DNA from: CAYMGM01 sp964390005
GTDB taxonomy: Bacteria; Pseudomonadota; Alphaproteobacteria; UBA9219
Direction of reading: 5' to 3'
Assembly: GCA_964390005.1 (NCBI GenBank)
Contig: CAYMGM010000001.1
Coordinates: 496,001-560,000, forward strand
Length of the DNA stretch: 64,000 bases
How positions within the stretch are numbered: position 1 is the stretch's first letter; each line of letters starts with the position of its first letter. The position numbers and the translations under genes were made by a program. Positions 8,035 through 15,510 of the stretch are shown piece after piece. Under the pieces are notes generated by a model. That model saw nothing but the letters and a program-made list of their open reading frames with translations, ran no database searches and was not told the origin of the DNA.

Positions 8035-8879
8035 CCCCATTCTATCTGTATAGATTGAAGATTATTCGACCAGAACAATCATCGATTTTTGATGATACCA
8101 AAACGCTTAATCGACAAATTATATACGATGCTTTTTACGAGCGGCCACATTACGAAGTAAGAAAAGGGCATACATGGAGGATCGGTAACCTAGAGGAAAT
8201 TGATAAGAATAGTCTGCTTTTTGCATTAGGGCGCGAGCGCCCAGCAATTCTAGAAAGGTTTGATGAGAAAGAGGGCAATTTCCGAGAAGAAGCCCTTGAG
8301 GAAGCACCATATACGTATGGCATAATTGACCTAGAATTACAGGTTTGCGCCTTAGCGCATAGAGATAAGATTGCACAAAAAGTTTCTTCTATCGCAAACA
8401 ATCTTGTACATCTTCTAAATCTTACAACTATTGCTGTTCATCGAGGTATTAGCTTTATAGCCGATGGGATCAGTGATCCTAGTGAGTTTATCGAGTATAT
8501 TGAGAGGGCTTACTCCGTTCAGCAATTTGAGATGGGCTTTGGTCTCCCCAATCCATTTGATGTTGAAAAAGATTTTCACAAGCCAATGCAAAATTATTTG
8601 AGGTCGGCCACAGGAGAAAAAGGAAAGACTGTTATATCAGGGTCAAGTTTAAACGGTCATGTAATTGGGGCGCTGGCAAAATCAGCGGCAGCGACAGGAA
8701 ATGATGCTTCAGCTAGATTGGTTTTAGAAAAAGGGGCCAAACCGATTTTTAAAAGACTTAGTGGAAACCCTGCAATTGTTAGAATAGAAGATCTAGACAC
8801 GCTTGATAGAAAAAAAGAGCTCATAAACAGCGTAAGGGCTGCCTATCGAAACGTGAGGGGAGAGGTAACCAAGCCATGA
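8031..8879 (+). CDS. unknown protein, middle gene of the tRNA-Met island
   Basis: 282 aa, soluble, charged, no signal peptide or membrane segment. I do not recognise the family with confidence. Visible traits: an N-terminal strand-like MTPFYLYRLKI, a central GIIDLELQVCALAHRDKI segment, a PNPFD motif near residue 182, and a C-terminal SLNGHVIGALAKSAAATGNDAS helix followed by a short strand pattern. The PNPFD plus C-terminal region loosely recalls DUF4747-type proteins, but I would not rest an annotation on that. It is coupled by four-base overlaps to both the nuclease upstream and the membrane protein downstream, which implies a fixed stoichiometry and a joint function. AT-richer than the chromosomal flanks. 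Confidence 0.7.
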   Translation: MTPFYLYRLKIIRPEQSSIFDDTKTLNRQIIYDAFYERPHYEVRKGHTWRIGNLEEIDKNSLLFALGRERPAILERFDEKEGNFREEALEEAPYTYGIIDLELQVCALAHRDKIAQKVSSIANNLVHLLNLTTIAVHRGISFIADGISDPSEFIEYIERAYSVQQFEMGFGLPNPFDVEKDFHKPMQNYLRSATGEKGKTVISGSSLNGHVIGALAKSAAATGNDASARLVLEKGAKPIFKRLSGNPAIVRIEDLDTLDRKKELINSVRAAYRNVRGEVTKP

Positions 8880-9397
8880 GTTCAAGATATTGGAGATGGC
8901 TATTTCTAGGCCTTAATGGCGATTCTGGTATTTCAAAATTTTTTGATCGATGGATTTTTTTTCATCTTGCTATCGGACTTAGTCTTGCCGCGCTGGTTTC
9001 AGGCTCTCTAACAGATATCTCAAAAACTTTGATGTTACCTTTGGCAAGCATTTTCGTGGGGCTTTCTTTTGCGTGGTCTGGAAATGTACAAGCTCTCCTA
9101 CAGTCTGATGAGATAGAAAAAATGATTAAGCACCACCCTGACGGTTTGGAAAATTACATATATACATTTCAAACTGCTATTTTGGTGATCTTACTGTCTC
9201 TCATTGCTTGGGGTATAGTGGGACTACATCCTACTATTGGGAATACTCCGATAAATTACGTAATTAAGTTTATGATCAAATTCTTGATGTATTCTCTTTC
9301 AAGTATAGCTCTTAGAGAGTGCTGGCAAGTTATCTCTGGTGGGCAGCTATTATTGTTAATGCGGCACATAATCAAAGAACGCGACAAAGACAGCTAA
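8876..9397 (+). CDS. small four-helix membrane protein, island effector candidate
   Basis: 173 aa with about four membrane helices: near residues 25-45 (FFHLAIGLSLAALVSG), 51-68, 98-120 (TAILVILLSLIAWGIVGL) and 128-150. Between helices 2 and 3 lies a charged loop (DEIEKMIKHHPDG), and the C-terminus is basic (IIKERDKDS). No known domain is recognised. In defence operons a small multi-pass protein beside a sensor/nuclease is often the membrane-damaging effector; here that is only inference from context. Its ATG overlaps the preceding stop (ATGA), and a hairpin terminator follows 40 bases downstream, so it closes the island operon. Confidence 0.72.
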   Translation: MSSRYWRWLFLGLNGDSGISKFFDRWIFFHLAIGLSLAALVSGSLTDISKTLMLPLASIFVGLSFAWSGNVQALLQSDEIEKMIKHHPDGLENYIYTFQTAILVILLSLIAWGIVGLHPTIGNTPINYVIKFMIKFLMYSLSSIALRECWQVISGGQLLLLMRHIIKERDKDS

Positions 9398-9436
9398 ATT
9401 TCTTGTGGATAAGCCCATGATCGGGATTTAAACTGG

Positions 9437-9455
9437 TCCCAAGCTGGGATTTTTT
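9437..9455 (+). terminator. rho-independent terminator of the island operon
   Basis: TCCCA-AGC-TGGGA hairpin followed by six T, 40 bases after the membrane-protein stop and still inside the island. The island thus carries its own transcription end. Confidence 0.7.
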
Positions 9456-9541
9456 AGAACGGAGCGAAAAGCGGGACAAGTCAGAATAATTGAACCAAAA
9501 TAACTATTCACAATCAATATGATAGTCTTTCTATAAATACT

Positions 9542-9556
9542 CCTCCGCTGCTACCA
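9542..9556 (+). repeat. attachment-site copy (right)
   Basis: Exact 15-base copy of the tRNA-Met 3' end (6775-6789), in the same orientation. It marks the right end of the island; sequence beyond it should be what originally followed the tRNA. Confidence 0.85.
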
Positions 9557-9596
9557 TGTTTAAACGTTTGATATACAAAACGAAAATGGCATGAAG

Positions 9597-9619
9597 GCGA
9601 CCTGAAAAGGCCGTTTTTT
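9597..9619 (+). terminator. terminator-like hairpin, probably the displaced tRNA-Met terminator
   Basis: GCGACCT-GAAA-AGGCCG with one mismatch followed by six T. It lies 40 bases past the right att copy, where a terminator for the tRNA would sit if the island were absent. Assignment to the tRNA is inference. Confidence 0.45.
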
Positions 9620-9666
9620 GTGCCATCCGTCTCACAATAGCGTTACGTTCTTTATCAGGTGAAGCC

Positions 9667-10863
9667 ATGAACGCTACGGTCCCATCTTCTTCTCAAACCA
9701 AACAACTGCCGCGCGCCGTATGGGCCTTGGGTTTTGTTAGCCTGTTTATGGACATTTCTTCGGAACTCGTTCACAGCCTGCTTCCCGTTTTTGTCGTCAC
9801 GACGCTCGGCGCCTCTGTCGCAACGCTCGGCGTGCTGGAGGGGCTGGCTGAGGCAACGGCGCTTATCGTCAAAATGTTCTCCGGCGTCCTCAGCGATTGG
9901 ATCGGTAAGCGCAAGATCCTCGCCGTTATCGGATACGGCCTTTCGGCGCTTACAAAGCCTTTCTTTCCTTTGGCAACCTCTGTCGAATGGGTGTTTGCGG
10001 CGCGGCTTATCGATCGCGTCGGTAAAGGCATTCGTGGCGCACCGCGCGATGCCCTGGTCGGGGAAATCGCGCCGCCAGAACTGCACGGCGCGGCCTATGG
10101 GTTGCGTCAGTCGCTTGACAATGTCGGCGCGTTCGTTGGTCCCGGTCTTGCCATCGCCCTGATGCTTCTTTGGTCGGATTCTATTCGCGCCGTTTACTGG
10201 ATGGCGATCATTCCGGCCGTTTTATCCGTGTCTTTTCTTGTTTTCGGCGTACAGGAGCCAGAGCGTAAGGCGAACGGCAAGATAGCGCGTTTTCCGATCT
10301 CTCGCGCCGAGCTGGCTCAGCTAAGCCCTGCCTTTTGGCGCGTTGTCGGCATTGGGGGCGTCTTGACGCTCGCCCGTTTTAGCGAAGCCTTTCTTGTCCT
10401 GCGCGCTCAAAACGCGGGGCTACCTCTTGCTTGGGTTCCGATGGTGATGGTCGTTATGAGCGCCGTTTATGCGCTTTCGGCCTATCCTGTCGGGGCGCTT
10501 TCGGACCGCATGAGCCGGCGTACGCTCCTTATTGTCGGAACAGGTTTTCTTGTCCTTGCCGATCTCGTCTTGGCCTTTGCCTCGACCGTTTGGTTTGTCG
10601 CGCTGGGCGTCGGCCTGTGGGGATTGCACATGGGGTTCTCGCAAGGGCTTCTGGCAGCGATGGTCGCCGACACAACGCCATCAGCGCGGCGCGGTACGGC
10701 TTTTGGCTTTTTCAATCTTGTCAGCGGCGTTGTTCTTTTAACGGCAAGCGCTCTGGCTGGAATCCTGTGGGAAGTCTATGGGCCAGAGGCAACCTTCCTT
10801 GCTGGGGCTTTGTTTGCGACGCTTGCGCTCATGTGGCTTCTTCTGTCTTCTAAACCAAGTTGA
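9667..10863 (+). CDS. MFS transporter
   Basis: 398-aa major facilitator with about twelve helices. The family loop 2-3 signature appears as GVLSDWIGKRK (about residues 76-86) and its repeat in the second half as GALSDRMSRR (about 277-286). A long central loop (residues 195-215, PERKANGK) divides the two six-helix bundles. Substrate cannot be read from sequence; this group (YfcJ/UMF-like drug and metabolite exporters) is broad. Start at ATG 9667, shortly after AGGTGAAGCC. It stands alone downstream of the island, with GC content typical of the chromosome. Confidence 0.85.
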   Translation: MNATVPSSSQTKQLPRAVWALGFVSLFMDISSELVHSLLPVFVVTTLGASVATLGVLEGLAEATALIVKMFSGVLSDWIGKRKILAVIGYGLSALTKPFFPLATSVEWVFAARLIDRVGKGIRGAPRDALVGEIAPPELHGAAYGLRQSLDNVGAFVGPGLAIALMLLWSDSIRAVYWMAIIPAVLSVSFLVFGVQEPERKANGKIARFPISRAELAQLSPAFWRVVGIGGVLTLARFSEAFLVLRAQNAGLPLAWVPMVMVVMSAVYALSAYPVGALSDRMSRRTLLIVGTGFLVLADLVLAFASTVWFVALGVGLWGLHMGFSQGLLAAMVADTTPSARRGTAFGFFNLVSGVVLLTASALAGILWEVYGPEATFLAGALFATLALMWLLLSSKPS

Positions 10864-11173
10864 GGCCTTCTTTTTTCACTTTTTTCCTTTATTTTCTTCT
10901 TGATCTCGGTTTTTCCCATTGCTTTCATCCTGAGAAGCTTGTAATCACTGCATGAGTTTAGAAATAACTCTCGCTTCTGTCATGGCTTCTCCCAATGGGA
11001 TGAGCAAGCGCAATAGAATGCGCTTAACAAGTTAATGGCTGCATTTGCCAGCTTTTTCCTGCGTTTGTCGAAGAGTTTTCTCTGTCACCCTCCAATGATG
11101 GAAGGGATGGATGGCTACGCTCATTAACCGCTCTCATCGTGAGAGCGATCATGTCAAATGAAGGACAAAGATA
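10864..11173 (+). other. non-coding leader region of the cold-shock gene, with a 7-bp hairpin
   Basis: No gene is seen here. The 3' part is probably the untranslated leader of the cold-shock gene. It holds a perfect hairpin GCTCTCA-TCG-TGAGAGC at 11130-11146, ending 27 bases before the start codon, and the ribosome site AAGGA at 11161-11165. Long structured leaders are characteristic of cold-shock mRNAs, where folding changes with temperature; whether this hairpin acts that way is untested. Confidence 0.4.
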
Positions 11174-11389
11174 ATGGCTACCGGTACCGTGAAGTGGTTT
11201 AATTCCCAAAAAGGTTATGGTTTTATTCAACCGACAGACGGCGGATCCGACGTTTTCGTGCATATCAGCGCCGTCGAGCGCGCCGAACTTAGCACCTTAA
11301 ACGAAGGTCAGCGCGTGAATTATGAGCTTGCCACACAAAAGGGCAAAACGTCAGCGGTCGATCTGCAATTGATCGATCAAGCGGCCTAA
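11174..11389 (+). CDS. cold-shock protein (CspA family)
   Basis: 71-aa single cold-shock domain, near the family's standard length. RNP1 reads KGYGFIQP (about residues 13-20) and RNP2 reads VFVHISA (about 28-34); W8 and F9 in KWFNSQ complete the nucleic-acid-binding face. These proteins bind single-stranded RNA/DNA and melt secondary structure at low temperature. The DEAD-box helicase gene follows by 69 bases, a common pairing for RNA remodelling in the cold, and the two may be co-transcribed. The long leader with a hairpin suggests post-transcriptional control. Confidence 0.95.
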   Translation: MATGTVKWFNSQKGYGFIQPTDGGSDVFVHISAVERAELSTLNEGQRVNYELATQKGKTSAVDLQLIDQAA

Positions 11390-11458
11390 CCACCTCATTC
11401 CGAAACTTTTTTTGATCCCCGCTACGGCAACGCTGGCGGGGCCCAAAAGGCTTGTATC

Positions 11459-12691
11459 ATGACAATGAACTTTTCTGGTTTCGGCCTTTCGCCGAAGCTT
11501 TTGCAATCGCTTGCGCGCATGCAATTTACGCAACCAACCCCTATTCAAGCAAAGGCTATCCCCTTCGCGCTTGAAGGGCGCGATATTCTGGGCTCGGCGC
11601 AAACCGGCACCGGTAAAACCGGCGCCTTTGGCATTCCTCTGATCGCCAAGTTGATGGAAAATCCCGAAGCTTCGGCTTTGGTTTTAACGCCGACGCGCGA
11701 GCTTGCGGCGCAGGTTATGGCAAGCCTGCAGCAGCTGATCCCTGTGCCTGACATCAAGACCGCCCTTCTTATCGGCGGCGAAGCTATGCCGAAACAATTT
11801 CGGCAATTGAAGCTTCACCCGCGTTTGATCGTCGGAACGCCTGGACGCATCAACGATCATTTGGCGCGCGGCAGCGTCAAACTGGGAAAGGTGCATTTTC
11901 TGGTTCTTGACGAAACCGATCGCATGCTGGATATGGGCTTTGGCATTCAAATCGATAAGATCCTTGAGCACGTGCCTCAGCAACGGCAGACTATGCTTTT
12001 CTCGGCAACCTTGCCGCAGGGCATCGTGAAGCTTTCGGGCAAGTATCTGAACAACCCTGAACGCATTAGCGTTGGATCCACCATTGCCGCGGCGCCGAAT
12101 ATTCGCCAAGAGCTGATCCAAACGTCGGATGGCGAAAAAGGCGCTCAGCTTTTGAAGATTCTGGCCGAGACAAACGGATCGACCATCATCTTTGTCAAAA
12201 CAAAATATGGAACCGAAAAACTGGCGGATCGTTTGGCCAAGCAAAACTTTGAGGCGAGCGCCATTCATGGCGATTTGCGCCAGTCGCGTCGCGATAAAGT
12301 TATTCAGAACTTCCGCGACAAGAAGTTTCAGGTTCTGGTTGCAACGGATATCGCCGCACGCGGTCTTGACGTTCCTCACATTGAAACAGTCATCAACTAT
12401 GACCTGCCGCAATGCCCCGAGGACTTTATTCACCGCATTGGCCGCACGGCACGCGCGGGATCGACCGGGCAAGCGATCAGCTTTATCACGCCTGCCGATA
12501 AGCAAAAATGGGGCGCTATTCATCGTTTGATGAACCCCGGCAAGCCGCCCGCTTTCCCCGCCGATCAACAACCGCGCCCCAATAAGGGAAAATCTAAAAA
12601 GCGGCCCTTCGGACATAAGCCCTTTTCAAAGTCGGGCCGTAGCAATAAGCCCCACGGCGAAGGCAAAAAGGCAATGGCTCACCAAGCCTAA
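11459..12691 (+). CDS. DEAD-box RNA helicase (RhlE-like) with DETD motif II
   Basis: 410 aa with all helicase blocks in order: Q-motif (QPTPIQ, about 22-27), Walker A AQTGTGKT (about 43-50), PTRELA, TPGRI, motif II, SATLP, IIFVKTK, ATDIAARGLDVP and HRIGRTARAG. Motif II reads VLDETDRMLD rather than the canonical DEAD; the catalytic Asp-Glu are kept, the third residue is changed. The C-terminal 40 residues are basic and Lys/Ser/Pro-rich, a typical RNA-tethering tail. It acts in ribosome assembly or RNA turnover, probably linked to cold adaptation given the cold-shock gene just upstream. A strong terminator follows 19 bases after the stop. Confidence 0.92.
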   Translation: MTMNFSGFGLSPKLLQSLARMQFTQPTPIQAKAIPFALEGRDILGSAQTGTGKTGAFGIPLIAKLMENPEASALVLTPTRELAAQVMASLQQLIPVPDIKTALLIGGEAMPKQFRQLKLHPRLIVGTPGRINDHLARGSVKLGKVHFLVLDETDRMLDMGFGIQIDKILEHVPQQRQTMLFSATLPQGIVKLSGKYLNNPERISVGSTIAAAPNIRQELIQTSDGEKGAQLLKILAETNGSTIIFVKTKYGTEKLADRLAKQNFEASAIHGDLRQSRRDKVIQNFRDKKFQVLVATDIAARGLDVPHIETVINYDLPQCPEDFIHRIGRTARAGSTGQAISFITPADKQKWGAIHRLMNPGKPPAFPADQQPRPNKGKSKKRPFGHKPFSKSGRSNKPHGEGKKAMAHQA

Positions 12692-12709
12692 TGCGGGAAA
12701 CCACCCACA

Positions 12710-12739
12710 AAAAAAGCGACCTGAAAAGGTCGCTTTTTT
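12710..12739 (+). terminator. rho-independent terminator after the helicase gene
   Basis: AGCGACCT-GAAA-AGGTCGCT, a perfect 8-bp stem with a GAAA tetraloop, flanked by an A-run on the left and six T on the right. It can work in both directions. Confidence 0.9.
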
Positions 12740-12798
12740 CTTTGGCGCGCAGCCTTTCGAGCCAACGCGTGACCTGCCGATACAGGACCGAGAGTCTT

Positions 12799-15126
12799 TT
12801 AACAATCGCTTTTCTTCATGCGCATCGCAATTTCGCTGAGCATCGCTATGACATCTTGCGAGGCTTTATCAAGTTCATCCATTTTGGCAAAAGCCTCGTT
12901 CTGACGCGCTTCAGCGTTTAATGCGATGATTTCACGCCCAAGATCATGGACCTTCTTATGGATGGGATCTAGCTGTTGAAAGGCCGAACACGTTTTCATG
13001 TGTGGGTCCGTGACTTGCTGATACCATTGCCCCAAGCGGCAGTTTAAGTGCGTCGAAACCTCATCGACCTTCATGCTACGGCGTCCGACCAAAACATCCA
13101 TGATGCTGCGCTTGAAACGGATGTGATCGTTTTTGGCAACTTCGATCAAGGTTAGCGCTTCTTTGTTGATGGTCAGCGCTTCAACACGTTCGTCCATGGT
13201 TTGGCTGGACTGCACCAAAATATCGATGGCGCGTTCCAGATCTTTATAATTGCTTTGCGAAAACTGCGTCACCTTGACCGAGCTGCCCGACACTTCTGTT
13301 GTCGCCGAGGTTTGTTGCGACAGGACCGAAGCTATTTCTTGCATCTGAGCCGTCACCGTGTTGACGCGCGAGGCGATTGTTTGAAGATATGTCGTAATCC
13401 GATCGACCGCCTGCGTGCCTTCTGTCACGGCGATCTTGCTGGTTTCCATCGCCTCAATAGCGCCGGACATCTCTTGCTGAAGCGACGATATGCGCGTGCG
13501 AATGTCTTCGGTCGCCGTCGCTGTTTGATTGGCCAATTGTTTAACTTCGCTGGCGACAACGGCAAACCCCTTCCCCGCTTCGCCCGCGCGCGCCGCCTCA
13601 ATCGTCGCATTCAGTGCCAGCAGATTCGTCTGCGCCGCAATGCCTTCAATCTGGTTGATAATCTCGCCAATCTGCTCGGTCGCTTTGTTCAGATCTTGAA
13701 TCCGGCCGCCAACTTCCGTCACCGACGACGTGATCCTTTCGTTGACCTTGCGCGCTTCTTGCGATCCCTTCACCCCTTCTTGCGCCGCAGATTCAGCACT
13801 GGCCGCCTCGCCCGCGATGGTCTGCGACGTATCGGCAATCGTATTGGTCGAGGCCGCCAGTTCTTCAATTGCTGCCGCCATGGTTTGAACTTCGTCCAGC
13901 GACTTTTTGACCGAAAAGATAATCTTCGCCAGAAAGACATATGTGTTGTTCGTATCGACGGCGGCCCCAACCGTTCCGCTGAGATTGCGGCGCATATCGT
14001 CAATCAGTTTTTCGCGTTCGTCTTCGATACGCTGCAAGGTCTCTTCTTGCTCTTTTTCAAAACGGTTCATCCTTTCGGTCGTTTCTTTGACGTGTTCGGT
14101 TCCGCGCGCCAAAATACCGATCTCATCCAAACGATCCTGATAGGGAACCTCAAAATCCAAGCGCCGGTTCGAGATGGCCTCAAAGCAATCGGCCAATCGC
14201 TTGACCGGCTTGGTCAAAGAACGCGCGACAAACCAGCCCAAGACCGTCGAAAGAATCAAAACGGCTGCGCCAGCGCCTCCAAGCGTCGTACGCGCCCGTT
14301 CTTTTTGAGCTAGGAATGGACGCTCATCCATCTGGATTTCAACGACACCAAAAGGCTGCCCGCTAAAATCGCGCAGCGCGCTGGCATAGACAGCTAAGGG
14401 GCCGGTTTCACCCGAGCAATGACGTAAAACGGCTTCGCCGGTATAGGCTTCTCTTAAAGCTTCCGCGCCAAGAGCCGTCTTTTGAATCGTTCCGGCAAAA
14501 GTGACAAAACCGCTTTGATTGTGATTATGAATAAGGATATCGGCTCCCGATGTTTTTTTGAAAGCATCGACAAATGACTGCCCCAAGGAAAAGCCAAACT
14601 CGACCGAGCCGACATGCCGACGGCCCTGCGCAACAGGCGACACCCCTCGAATGCTGAGAACGGTCACACCCGCTTCGATTCCGCGGCGCGCTTTTTGCTC
14701 GCTGTTGGTTTCAACGACCGTGCGACGAAACGAAGAAAGATCGTCGCCAAACTTTTGAGGCTGATTGACACGCAGAAAAGATGTCGCAGGCGGCAAGTGA
14801 AACTGTATTTGATCGACGCCATAACGGCTTTTCGTGCTCTCGAGAACAGGTTGCATCTGCTGATAAAGCTGATCGCGGTTTCCATCGGCCAACATTGCGT
14901 CGATGGCCGGTATAGACGCGACCGTCGTCGATAACATCTCGGCTTCTAACGACGCGCTTTCAAGTTGCGCCACAAAGGCATTGTATTTTTCTTCAAGCGT
15001 TCGCTGCTCGGCACTTTGAATAATCTCTTCAACAAAGCGATCCGCCAAAAAGGCTATGGTCATCGTCGAGAAAAGCGCAACGCCAACGATAAGAAGATTA
15101 ACGCGTTGTCCAATTGAGTGTTTCAT
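12799..15126 (-). CDS. methyl-accepting chemotaxis protein with Cache-type sensor and CZB zinc domain
   Basis: Chemoreceptor of about 775 aa. Layout: membrane helix 1 (residues about 9-30), a 250-residue periplasmic Cache-like sensor, membrane helix 2 (AAVLILSTVLGWFVA), HAMP, the methyl-accepting coiled coil with its signalling tip (INQIEGIAAQTNLLALNAT), and a C-terminal CZB domain. In CZB the zinc ligands are visible as HIRFKRSIM (His), CRLGQWY (Cys) and HKKVHDLG (two His). CZB domains sense zinc or hypochlorite-type oxidants. The open frame extends to 15351, but ATG 15126 (MKHSIGQRV), preceded by GGAG, gives a proper N-in membrane start. No other chemotaxis genes are in the window, so it is an orphan receptor here. 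Confidence 0.92.
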   Translation of the reverse strand: MKHSIGQRVNLLIVGVALFSTMTIAFLADRFVEEIIQSAEQRTLEEKYNAFVAQLESASLEAEMLSTTVASIPAIDAMLADGNRDQLYQQMQPVLESTKSRYGVDQIQFHLPPATSFLRVNQPQKFGDDLSSFRRTVVETNSEQKARRGIEAGVTVLSIRGVSPVAQGRRHVGSVEFGFSLGQSFVDAFKKTSGADILIHNHNQSGFVTFAGTIQKTALGAEALREAYTGEAVLRHCSGETGPLAVYASALRDFSGQPFGVVEIQMDERPFLAQKERARTTLGGAGAAVLILSTVLGWFVARSLTKPVKRLADCFEAISNRRLDFEVPYQDRLDEIGILARGTEHVKETTERMNRFEKEQEETLQRIEDEREKLIDDMRRNLSGTVGAAVDTNNTYVFLAKIIFSVKKSLDEVQTMAAAIEELAASTNTIADTSQTIAGEAASAESAAQEGVKGSQEARKVNERITSSVTEVGGRIQDLNKATEQIGEIINQIEGIAAQTNLLALNATIEAARAGEAGKGFAVVASEVKQLANQTATATEDIRTRISSLQQEMSGAIEAMETSKIAVTEGTQAVDRITTYLQTIASRVNTVTAQMQEIASVLSQQTSATTEVSGSSVKVTQFSQSNYKDLERAIDILVQSSQTMDERVEALTINKEALTLIEVAKNDHIRFKRSIMDVLVGRRSMKVDEVSTHLNCRLGQWYQQVTDPHMKTCSAFQQLDPIHKKVHDLGREIIALNAEARQNEAFAKMDELDKASQDVIAMLSEIAMRMKKSDC

Positions 15127-15495
15127 TCCCAAGGCTCCAAAGAAAAGGGGCGAGCTAGCAGATAAAGGCGTCGAAAAGCGGCGGGGTTTCCAAACAGAGA
15201 GAAAAGAAAAGGCGTTTGAAAGCGCGGATGAAGCTTTTGGGGGCCCGTCTTCTATTTGGAGAGAATAGGAGAGAAAAAGAGATTTCAATTGTATTCGAAT
15301 TATCAGACAAACTTTTCTTTTCAAAGATAAAAAGGCGAAAGAATATAACAAACGGCAGCAACTATTATATATCTGTTATATAAGAACAATATTATGCATA
15401 CGTTGTTATGTCTTTGGGGGCAAAGCTTGAACAGGCGCCAAGAAGAAAGCGAATCATCCCTCTTGAGCTTGCCGTCATTGGAGCTTTGCGATATA

Positions 15496-15510
15496 GAACA
15501 TTTCATGAAC
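15496..15510 (+). promoter_or_regulatory. LexA (SOS) box, GAAC-N7-GAAC type
   Basis: GAAC-ATTTCAT-GAAC matches exactly the alphaproteobacterial LexA operator GTTC-N7-GTTC read on the other strand. About two such matches are expected by chance in 64 kb, but this one sits at the start of a Y-family polymerase gene, an expected SOS target. It overlaps the ATG at 15505. Confidence 0.65.

Larger units (their letters stand above)
6790..9556 (+). mobile_element. tRNA-Met genomic island without an integrase
   Basis: A 2.77-kb insert between two copies of the tRNA 3' end. Its three genes are translationally coupled and clearly AT-richer than both flanks, and they have their own terminator (9437-9455). 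No integrase or excisionase is inside, so it is either mobilised in trans or the remnant of a larger element. Left of the genes, 6790-6981 is non-coding and AT-rich, with a run of ten C at 6828-6837. Cargo content (nuclease with sensor-like domain, unknown protein, membrane protein) suggests an anti-phage or other conflict system; that function is inference. Confidence 0.75.

Noticed and set aside
13201..14313. 370-codon open frame antisense to the chemoreceptor
   Set aside because: Long only because of the chemoreceptor's codon bias; composition is Arg/Phe/Asn-rich nonsense and all chemoreceptor motifs are on the other strand.
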